DNA of 64,000 bases, from assembly GCA_019095985.1 (NCBI GenBank), contig CM032663.1, forward strand, positions 13,497,571 through 13,561,570, given 5' to 3'. A program made the position numbers and the translations under genes. Below, piece by piece: positions 12,801-24,800 of the stretch (its first letter is position 1; each line of letters opens with the position of its first letter). The stretch comes from Streblospio benedicti (taxonomy: Eukaryota > Annelida > Polychaeta > Spionida > Spionidae). The notes below the pieces were generated by a model that saw only the letters and a list, made by a program, of their open reading frames with translations, was not told where the DNA came from and did not search any database.

Positions 12801-15800
12801 CCCGCAATCCAAGATGGCCGCCATGGAGCGCTCGAAGTAGTCGGAGTCGTCGAGACAGTGGGACATGTGACAGCCCACGCTAGACAGGATCGCCGAAATC
12901 TGCGCCAAATAACATACGAGTGAACAACGAATGTATGCTTGCTGGGATGCTCATTTGTAAACAACGAATGTATGCTTTACTTGCTGGGATGTTCGTTTGG
13001 CCTGATGAACATGATGACAGGTGCCAAACCGTACGTATTAAGTTTCTCTATGTAGGAGTAGTCTAGAGATCTATGAGAGTTGTGATATACAGTAGAACCT
13101 CTCTATATTAAGATCACTGGGGGTCTGACCTCAAGTTGTCTCCATGATGAGGTGGTATCTTTTGGAGGTTAGCTCTCTTCTCTTTGTGAAGGTTAGGGAG
13201 CATGGTAAAATAGGTGTTATTATAGAGGTGGTCTCTTTAAAGGTCTTAATTGGAGGTTCTACTGAATTTCTAAGAAAGGAAAATTCTAGAAAACAACTAG
13301 CCTAAATCAAAGATCTCTGGGGTCAATGACACATTGTAGAAATAGCCTGGAAGGAAGACTGGTACAGTTAACAAAGAATTACACATAGAGCAAAAGCTAA
13401 TGTAGGTACATTATTCTTGTCCTAAGTGACAATATAAACACACATTCCAGCATTGTATAGAAGGGGGATGGTCAATGTACAAGGTTTCTGCTCAGTACAG
13501 GTCTTTCCACTACATCATCCAATAATAATGTTGCTGTCGTCTCGACTTAACCGCCATGCATATTGAATGAATATTCGTTTAGAAAAATGGCAGTAGCAGA
13601 TCCAGGGTTTCTTGAAACACCCAAATTCTGGCAGGTCCCAAACCTGACCAAAATCATAAAAGTTTAGCCCATAAGTGGGCGGTCCAGTGCTCACTGCCCA
13701 CATATAGCCAACGCGCTTTTGTAAGTCATGCGTGCACGAGTAGAGTGGTTGTATGCATAATATTTGTTTCCGCACATGGCAGTTTTTGCAGGATTTTGCC
13801 TCACACGCATGAATGCAAGTCATACACACACGTCTACACAAGTGTATAAGTACACACAGCATGTTGCCTCTCTCATCTTCCGGGTGGCACACCTACCTTG
13901 GCCCACTCGTCGTTCTCGTCCAGCAGGGGGCTGATGCCCTCCTCCCCATCCTCCTCCCCCAGCCCTGCTCCTCCGGACTCTCCCCCGATCCGCCCGGTCA
14001 TACTCGTGGACATCAGGTTTTTCTGTAAACAACAAAACATTCATTAAAAACCTACAGATATTTTGGTAATGGTCGATGTTTTTGGCCTATATAGTAGTAG
14101 CCAAGTAAAGCTGAAATGTAAGCTGGAGATCCATAAAATACAATGTCGTCCAATATTTTGGAAAGTCAGTCTTAATTGTAACTCCATTGTACTTGTACAC
14201 AGCTTTGACCACATCACCATGCTATGATGTTTCTAAAAGATATCTATAAATGTGTATTACATCTGAAGCAACTCACATTTCTGCTGAATTACCGTAAACC
14301 TTACCTTCCCCTCAACGTTTCTAGAATAACGTAAACCTTACCTTCCCCTCAACGTTTCTAGAATAACGTAAAGCTTACCTTTCTCTGAACTTTTCTAGAA
14401 TACCAAAAACCTTACCTTTGCCTTGGTGTTTCTAAAATACTGTAAACCTTATCTTTCCCCCAACGTTTCAAGAATACTGTAAACCTTATCTTTCCCCCAA
14501 TGTTTCTAGAATACTGTAAACCTTACCTTCCCCTCGACGTTTCTAGAATACCGTAAACCTTACCTTCCCCTCAATGTTTCTAGAATACCATAAACTTTAC
14601 CTTTCCCTCAACATTTCTAGAATACCGTAAACCATACCTTGCCCTCGACGTTGGAGTTTCTGTCACACAAGCGTCTGCTGAGCACCTCAATACTCCTCCT
14701 TTTCTCTCTCCATCCCGGACTCTTGTGCCGCTTTGTGTTTTCTGTCAACTGAGGCTCTTCTTGGTCTGAGGGGAAAATCAGACAGGTATGAAAATATACC
14801 AAATAAAACGCCGATGTCAAATTTAAGTTTCAAAGCAAATACAACATGTACTGTTAATAACATAAATCTGGAATGCGGTTTAGAAGTAAAGTATCTTTTG
14901 AGTATTAGATTGTCTGAATGAACACTACATAATATAGGGGCAAGGCTGAAATTTGTCTACCTATTTTTATTGCCACAATTAGTTCAATAACAACCCCCAC
15001 ATAAACACCTCATTGTTAATCAAATTTACTCTTGTTATCTATTGAAACAAAATACTTTACTTTCATATACATCAAACGTTAAGCACAACGAAAAAAAAAC
15101 GAAGCAACAAAAAAAATAGAATCCAGCCTTTACCATCCGCGCTCTGCCCATCCTCTGCCCTCTCAGGAAGCGGTGCAAAGCCACGCGCGTCCTGGCTGCA
15201 GCCCGCGTAGCCTCCAGGAGCCGAGATCCGCTTTTTGTGCTTGGCCGCCGGATGCACGAGCAGGTGGTCGTAAATCTGGGACTTGACTCTCCGCTGGCCG
15301 AGGATCGAACCTTTGTTCAGGCCTAAAGCGGCAACGAAAAACATTGTCAACCATGGATGGTATTTTTGGATACAGGTGTAGACATCTTATACAATAAAAC
15401 ACAAGCTTTTTAATATTGGCAAATCAATTTGTGTTAAGTCTTGACGGTTTTGTCTTCCTATTGCACTGTGATAAAGCGCAGGAAGTTCATAAATTAACGC
15501 CAAAGTTATACATAGATACATGGACTTTGTGTGGATGCATGAGTATTGACATGGAGGGTTTTTTCTGTGAGTTCTGTCAGGATGGCCAAATTGTCTAATG
15601 TGACTTCCTTATTTTTGAGTTAAGTGCTTGGTGAACAGTGGTAGTCGTCCAGGCTTCTAGTCCCGGCAGTGGACATGTGATATAGCCCTGTAGACTTGGA
15701 GAAAGAATCCTCAATGTCAATGAAATACATGGTCAAACTTTTGCAAATTGACAACTATATTATTAGTGCATCTTTATACGGAGTGTTCAAATCATATTGG

Positions 15801-18800
15801 TATTGGAAATAGTTTCAAAATACAAATATTGTTTGCACACTGGTATATTGGCAATCAAAACGTGCTTCCATCTAAAATAGTGCATACATTTATAAACTAT
15901 AGCAAAAAATAGTAATATCTCTTCACACAACATATATTTCACAACATGTAATGGACATTTAAAATAAAATCAACACATCTTTATTAAATCCACATCTTAA
16001 CAAAAAAATAAACACACCGAACAGATGAAAGAATCTTAATTTTACACAAAAACAGTTTTAAAACACAGAATCGCTCATTGTAAGCCCATCAATAAAGATA
16101 AACAATAATCAAATACTTGTAGACAACTAACTGAACTCAAAATTACACAAATTACTAAAACACCATATTCATGTTCCAATGGTCTAACACCAACAGAAAA
16201 CCATAGCACAACCGCAGGTACATACGAATGTATGTCGATGACATTTATAGCATGTGTGTGTTCATGGGCATTTGTTCCAATGAAAGATATTTATAAACAT
16301 CTGATGTAGCATCAAGATTGACGTAGCTTGCAGACTTCTCACCATATGGTCATGGTTTCAAACAACCGTACATGAGTCTATGAAAAATGATTAAGTCCTC
16401 AATTGGGGTCGTCACCAATATGTAGGGCCTACTTATTTGCATAATTTTGTCATTTGGGGGCCTATTTTAAGTTTGCAAAGCTTAAAAATCATTGCCCCAG
16501 CATTGACACTGTATTTGGGCCCAAAATGTTTTTATTTGATAGTGACGCCCTGGTATATACCTCCCCTAACAATTTTTTGTTCAACACATATCTCTTATCA
16601 TTGACACACAAGCGCCCGTGAACCCACAAACACAGACATGGTCTGGTTTCCATGGTAACCAATTACTTACACTCCGGGCAGTCTTTCAGTTCCTCTACAC
16701 GCAGCACAGAGAGAAGAGAAAGACCAGATTTTCAAATATACACCACATCATCAACGTTTTCCGTACACATAACATTTTATACACGGCTATAAACCCTTTG
16801 CTGGCGGGTTCGTCATTGATTCCTACTATTGCAGCCAAAAGTAAAGCCTAAAATAAGCTGAAATTTACCAAAAAAGATGTATAATTCACGCAAACCCAGT
16901 AAGGTTGTGTCAGACATCATTTGTGATGACTTTAAGCTTGTTTTAGACTTTATTATATATTTTATTGTAATAGTGGAACCTTTTAGTATGTCATACACTA
17001 CTAAAAGGTGGAGACCCCCCCCCTCAAAGTGTAACAACATGATGTTTATGAAAACTTGAGCCTGTACAGCTCTGTTAGTTTCATGGCTATTTGTAGAGCA
17101 ATCAAATGAAATTGAAACGAAATCGAGAAGTATTGTTTTTGCATTCAACATCTGATTGAAAAGATTACTTTTGGCCAGAAAAGTATTGTTTTAGAGTTTT
17201 AGATTTTGTTTTGTAAAAATATATAATTTTGAAGATATTATGTGACAAAAATACCACTTACTTAATACATACAATATTGTCAATACAAAAGAAATGGAAT
17301 AGATAACAATCAGACAACAATGGCAGATCCAGGATTTTGTGCGCCCACAGCCCCACACCCAGGATCAGACCCCACTGTGTACGATGGGAGCTTGTGTATT
17401 GTAAGTCTCTCTACAGATGAAAAGCTTACAAGTATTTAAAATAAAGATAAAAGAATTTATATTGTGTTTTTCAAACTTTAAACTCAGTGGAAAGAACGAC
17501 ATTTAAACATAATATGCTGACCAACCCCTTAATACATACAATATTGCTAATACAAAGTATTTAATGAGACAAACAAGTCAACAGACCCTCCAGGGATAAA
17601 GCCCCTCAGCAAACTACTGATTGCCCAATTGCTTTCTCTTGTAATCAATGTTTGTGGCATATACACAAGATCTTCAACTAAGACTACTTCTATAAAGAGA
17701 CCACCTCTAAAAGAATTCCAATTTTGTGGACATAAGTCTTCAAAAAGAGTCCACTGTAAACCTCTTTAAAGAGACCACTTCTGTTTTGAGACTACCTGAA
17801 GCCAGGCCCATGGGTGGTATTAAAGAGAGGTTTCACTGTAAGCCTTGTTAGATAAATAGTCCATAGTAGGGAAACTGTTGTTTGCACCTGAAATCACCAC
17901 CTGTCTTAAATAAGCCTAATTGAGAGACTATTGATAGACATATAAGGTTACTGATAGTTCATTTAAGTGACCTTTGGACTGGTCAGTTGAAAAGTGACCC
18001 ATGGGTACAGTGCAACCTACCTGTTGTGACTTCAAAAGCAGAAGTAGGAAAAAAAGCTATTTTTTTGCTTATTTACACTTGCAATTCTCAGATTATCATG
18101 CTATAATGATTTTAGATATACACCAGGTCATTGGCAACTTTAATACACTATAGGCCACTATATCTTTTTCAACTACTCCCTGGGGATCATTCACCATAGG
18201 CTGTAATAATGGCATGTAGAGGTATTGAACAGCCCATTCAAGTTGAATCAATATATAATACCACCATTATTTCATTTATAAAGTTGTTTTTCCGTCAATT
18301 ACATCAAGAAGTTTATCATCATTAGGGAAATTGCATTCATAATACACACCATTTAGCAATCATAGATTACAATACAGTTCAGATTTCATATATACAAATT
18401 CAATTTGATTCTAAAACTTTGCATCTCAAAAATAGCAATAATTACATGTGGAAGTATGTCAACTTAAGACACCCCTTCACAATCTATATGAATCAGAGCA
18501 TGGAGTATGTATGCAACATATATTACTGTATTCAACTGGGCCCATGAGTAGACAAAGCATTCCCATTATAATAAGGGTAGTGGCCCTGGGTAGTGGTCAC
18601 TCTAGATAAGTTCCTCTGTACAACACATGTAAGTAAGAATGATGCAACAAAGACAATGGTAAAGGTAGGGTGCCATGCCTTATCTAGTTTGGATATTTGG
18701 AGACAATAGTCAACAGGTATATAAAGTCTCACTTCTCTGTTTGAATGTATCACATGCTTCAGTTCAGTTCATTGTGGCAGTTAGAATCTTGTTCATGTGA

Positions 18801-21800
18801 AGGATACAAGCACTTGTCCAGATGTTCACTGCAACTGGTTTTTGCATATTTGTTGTCCTATATTTTTTAATAGTAACATGTTTCATTACTATAATATTGA
18901 ATATTACGAGAATCTTTCTTGACGTTGATAGGCCTAGGTTAAGACATATTAGGATTCAGGGCGGAGATCCTTATGAAATGTACATGCTGAGAGACTTGTT
19001 TCAAGCCATGGACATAGAACATGAAGAATTGGAAAATCAATTTGAATTTTTTCATAGAATGATCGAAGAACAACGACTTGTTTTTTCACAAACAGGATAA
19101 ATCAGCATTGAAGGAAAGCTCTGAGACTTTTTTACCATTCAATCATAAACATTTGGACAAAATACTGTTAGCAATAATAGGAGAATCAAGATGCCAAAAC
19201 CGCGACGAATCAATGTGTGCGTTTTGGGTAAGTAACTTCACAGATATATCCAAATTATACTTTTCATTGCTAGGTTCATTGCCACATATGTGTGGCATAT
19301 TTCTTTACCACATATTTAGGAAAAGTAGTGTTTGAAAGTATCCGGCCTTTATCATAATTCCTAATGCTGGGACCAAGTTAACTAGTCTGCCCACAGGGCC
19401 ATTTAACCTTTCTTTTAACGAGGCTTCCGAACCTCATTATTAAGTGTAAACTGTGTGTTGTAGGTGACTCTGGTGTGGGCAAGACAGCTCTTGAGCGTGC
19501 GGCTCGAGCAGAACTGCTTCATCTCGCGCACGCAGCTCACCATCGGGGTGGAGAACTGGATCCTCAGAAACGTCGAATTCAACGGACACAAGAAGTTCGA
19601 GGTAGGTGCTACTGGAAAAATCTGCTCATTTACAGGCGCAATTGACTTGTTATCGTACTCTAACCTAATACATGCGGCTAAAAATCCTGTGGATCACTAT
19701 CGTCAGCTTGTTTAATGATATAGTCACCAATTTGCGGTTAATGGTACTCTAGCAACTTTTACATTCACACCAGCTATTTGAAGGTTCTACTGTATGTGTT
19801 TGTGAATTTCCATGACTATATATATATGAGTGACGCTACATGGTAAAAGACTTTGACTCTCAATTTTTCACTGATGTGGCGTTCAACTGCGGACACAAGT
19901 TTGCAGTCGGTTGCAGGGTCTTTTTCTTTAAACTTCTGCTATAGGCACAGACACATTGCCATTCTTCAGTCCTCAAATCATGCCCTAAGCAATGAGATTC
20001 TTATTGTACTTCCAACAGGTGCGCCTAGTGAGCTCCATACTTAGTTCTAGCACACTCATTCTCTCCAAACACTACTGCTTGTTACTGCAGGAACGAACCA
20101 ATTGATCTGGTTTAAAACATTCTGTCCCGAAGTCCGACCTCCGACAGTAATAGATTTGGTGTTAAAACTCTACATATTCATTCCCCGTGTCAGACATGCA
20201 ACATAAATGTACCGATAGATCTGGTCCTATTATACGTATTCTGTCCAACTTCATCTATGAATATACCAATAGATCTGGCATTAATTGTTACACATTTTGT
20301 CTCCAGTCCAACAACTTCCAATTCTATAGCATTGTACCAATATACAATGTATCTTGCTTTAGCACATTGGTACATCCACATCACATAGATTCTGTTCAAT
20401 TTTTTATCACACCGACATGATATTGGCTCTATATGGATTAGAATGGTATCAATAGATCTGCTGTTTAAAATTACACATTTAATTTCATCGCCAAGTCCGA
20501 CATCCTACATGAATGTACCAATAGTTCTGGTGTTGAGAATGTACCAATAGATCTGGTTTATAGACAAAACTGGGTGAGTTTGTAATATGAATTACTTTAT
20601 CAGGTGAGTCCTTGGGGTGTATCACGGCGAGCCTGATGTGCCACAAGAACGAATCCTGATAAAATAATTCATGTTACACAACAAACCCGGTTTTGTATTT
20701 ATCATTCATTTCTAATCAATTACAACACGGTTTTAAAAACTGTGAAAAAGTAGTCCAGCTGAGAACAAGTATGATAACCATGGTATCACCCCTCTTCGAA
20801 GAGGGGTGATAACCCTCTCCAGGTTATCGGGTACTTCTAGATCATGATAACCAATGAAATTACATGAAAAAGAATGATAATAACTGTCACAGGTGCGTAT
20901 CGCTGACACGGCCGGCACCGAGAAGTACGCCGACCTGCAGACCCCGTACTTCCGCCGCGCCGACTGCTGCCTCCTCACCTTTGACCTCTACAACCGCGAG
21001 AGTTTCAAGTCGCTCAACAGTTGGCGCAACCGCCTGCTAGCGCATTGTAAACACCACATCAGTGACGACTTCAGCTTCCCATTCGTGCTCATCGGGAACA
21101 AGAGCGACTTGCCTTCCAAGGGACGGCAGGTGGGTGTGAAAGTAGTCTTTTATTTGTATACTGGAACCTCTTTGTTAATTCTTATAGGACTGTACCAATT
21201 GGTCTGGTGTTTCAAATGCATTTATTTTATCCCCAGGTCCAACTTACCATGGTAATTTTTCATTTTTTGTGTGTATTTCCATTGGTGACTGCATCTCATC
21301 AGCTAGCTGATCCAGACTACTCTTCTCAGAGCTAAATCCACATATCCCTAAGTCTATATTTTTCAATTTTGTTTCATTCAAAAATATGCTGATTCACACT
21401 GAGTGAAAAGAATGATTGATCTCATTATCAAGGTAGTCACTTAAAATTACATTTAAGCACGTCTTTATCTGATATTAAACCGCATTTTTCAGGTTTCGTT
21501 TGATGAAGCTGACAAGTGGGCACGCAACCTCAACATGCCATACTACGAGGCCAGTGCCAAAAGCGGCATGAACGTGGAGATGTGTCTAGCCGTTGCCATC
21601 CGCAGGTTAATGGACTTTGAGGAGGTTTACCACACCGAGGACCCCCACCTGTGCAGCACAATCAAGATCCACCGTCCCGAGGAACAGAAGAAGGGTGGCG
21701 TAGGCTGCTGCTGGTGTGGTGGCAACAAGCCCGTGTAGTATGGGGTCTGGACACTCAGTATGGATCTGGAGAGCGGGGTGGGGGATGAAGAGGGAAGAGA

Positions 21801-24800
21801 GATTGCTGTTTCTGTGGAAACATGCAGGGAGGGGATGGGGCTGGTTTGGATCTTGCATCTGGACAGTCAGGCCTGGATTCTCAGGACATTCAATATGAAT
21901 CTGGAGGGGAAGGCCGGAAGGGGTGGAGGATAATGTTTTTGTGGGAAGAGGGCCATGGAGGGAGAGGAGGGCCTGTTTGGATCGTGCATCTGGCCAGTCA
22001 GGCCGGATCATAGGGATATTCTGTATGGATCTGGAGAGGGGTGGGGGGAGGCATTGGTTGCTGTATGAATAATAAGACAATGTAGGTAGAGAGGGGAGGT
22101 ATGGACAAACAGTATGGTTATGTGCAATCGCTCAGGACATTGACATACGAAAACAGTCAGTCTGCTTATAGATGCGTACTCAGGACATTTATGCAGGACA
22201 GTCAGGCTAGATCTGAATGGGAGGGGAAGGGCTGTTGATTCCGGAAAGTCAGTATGGATGTGAATGGATTGATGTGAAGCAGTGAGTTCTATAGGAACAA
22301 ACCTGTAGTATGAGTGTGGCCCATGTGTCTGGATCTATAGAAGGGATATGCTAGGTAGAATGATGTGAAAGAGAAGATAGCAAATGTATAGAAGGTTGGG
22401 GTAGTGTAGATATTACTGATATGGCTGTTTGAAAGGATTTATTCAGGGTTTGCAAATGTCAAATGTTTTTCAGTTTTCATGTCATTTTGACACACAATGT
22501 ATATGGTAATTTTAAAATGTCAAAATAGCAATTCATGACATTTATTTTTCTTATTTCATGCGTCCTTATGATATATACATATTGAAAATGTTATAGATAT
22601 AACTTCATGCCATTTATTTTTCTCTTATTTTGTAAGCATTTTTCCAAATTCTTCAAATATGTCACAAATATCACCACTTTATATTTTATATTCATGATTT
22701 CACGAGTCATGTTGACATTTATAGCAATTCGAAAATGTCTAAATGACTCACGAAATGAGAAAAATTAAATGTCATTAATGGCAAAATAACTCATGAATTT
22801 TGAGAAAAATAAATGTGCTACATGTGACGACATTTTCATAATATAAATGTCGACATATGTCGATGCCAACCCTGCTTTGTTGGAGTGTAAAAGATAATGT
22901 AGATTAGTCTTGATAATCAGAAAAGTTGATCAGCACACTGTGGTATTTTGGTATTTTCTTAAAGTTTCATTGGTGAAACAGAACAATCTTCAAAAAAAAG
23001 GTCACTCAGGACAGTCGCTCAGATCATTATTGATTCAGGACAGTTCCATAGTTTTAAACAGCTCTAGGTTTAGTGCTTTGTACAAAAGTCTTATGACACT
23101 CATGCTGCATGATGTTTGGCCACAGCAGTTAGTCAGGGTAGTTTTTGTACTGGAGCTTTCAATCATTAATGGTCATGGAACATATGTTATAATTGAACAA
23201 AACGATTTGTTTTGGATATGTACCATGTACAACTGTCTAAAGGTCCACCTCCACTTCCCCAAATTAACACCCACTCAGAAATTAGAACCATATCAAATTT
23301 AGAGGTTTGCAATTCCTATAAAAATACACATTAATGTAAAAACGCCATCTCCTACTAAGCATTTTTACATTCTCAATGTCCATGGGCACTTGGATAGTTG
23401 TACACGGTACACAGTATATCTGCAATCTCAACTGTAAGAAGAGTCTTATTTGCGAAGTTTCCACTCTGTTTTCTATCTGGCTTCCATGCTCTACTAAAGT
23501 AGATTGATCAAGCCATTGATGAAACTTCAAGAAACATTTCCTCTAGCAGTAGATATTATAAATATGAATTTGTATTTGCACTTTTTTTTATTTTCTCAGG
23601 AAGTAGTGTAATTTGACAATGACATTTGAATTGTGTTAAAACTCAAAGAACACTGTTCAGTAATTATAATGCTCCTTGATTTTGAACTAATTGTATAGTA
23701 CATGTTGATTGCAAATTACATGTAAAAAATCACAATAAAGCGATTGTTTCAGTACAGGTGAAGTCTTATTTTTACAATTTCATAAATTTACAATGTTTGG
23801 CTTATAAAAATCAACTGGATATTTCTGATACACCAGACATCATAACATACAAGTACATTCATCTATACGCCTTCATACTTAACATTTCAACAGTAGAAAT
23901 CACTGATAGAAAACACAGTTAAACTTCTATGAAACTGATGACTAAACATAGAGGTTGGACTGTACTCTTCAAGTTGGCTGAATCTATATCAAACTATTCA
24001 GGATTACTCTCAGACAAGTTATTGAAGGTGATACTATCTTCACATACTGCAAGGCTTTCATGCACCAGTTACTAAGACAAACCAACAGTATCAGCTCAAA
24101 GTCAAATAGCAAAGAATATCCAACAATTATAAAACAGGACATTTTCTTTACTAGCTGAGATACATTCATGTACCTACTAAAGTTTTCAAGCAACAATCGG
24201 ATAGAGAATTTCATATCCAGCATACTACTAGACCGCGACTATTTTAAGCACGCTATTTAAAAATTGATCACAGAAATGGGAAATAGTAATAGAACTGCGT
24301 CTCCTCCACGGAGTATCAAGGTGGGTGAATGTGAGTAGGGAAAAGTGTCCCATTTAAGATGGGAGGGGGGGGTTATGAGGGATCAGGAAATCCAACATTT
24401 CTATTTTTTGGCTTTATTTCCCACATCCCTAATTTTTTCAGCCTTTTTTCCCACATCCCACTGCCTTATAAACCAATTAGGACATAAAATATATAATTCA
24501 TTTAAATACTCATCACACTGGATATCCTCTTAGTCATCCCTAAAATTTTATTTTCATGGATTTTTGACATCATGACCAGCTTTAGTCTTTACAAAATTCA
24601 TGAAATAGCCCCTCTCCTTTTTCTGAAAGCCTGGATCTGCCAATGATCATAAGATTAATAACAAAGCGTGCACTAGACGTGAAAATTTACACACCAATAA
24701 CTGCTTTTTTTTGCTCCGTGAAATACGCTACAATTTAAGATGTTTTCCACCAATGGAGACAAAAACGTAAAACAAAAGCGCATTTGTGAAAATATATGTA

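Larger units (their letters stand above)
15323..18717. other. Intron or intergenic stretch before the nested GTPase genes
   Basis: AT-rich. It holds a SINE remnant (15640), a degraded MITE (17665-17838) and a dispersed CACCAGGTCATTGGCAAC repeat (18121). No other gene is supported. Confidence 0.5.
21739..24275. other. 3' UTR of GTPase A and intergenic spacer
   Basis: Tandem repeats near 21755-22070, then AT-rich DNA with AAATGTCAAATG-like motifs (22450-22860) and a candidate poly(A) signal at 23734. No further gene is supported. Confidence 0.5.

Noticed and set aside
22910-23302. 130-residue plus-strand frame
   Set aside because: It lies in the probable 3' UTR of GTPase A, starts without a good ATG context and has AT-driven composition.
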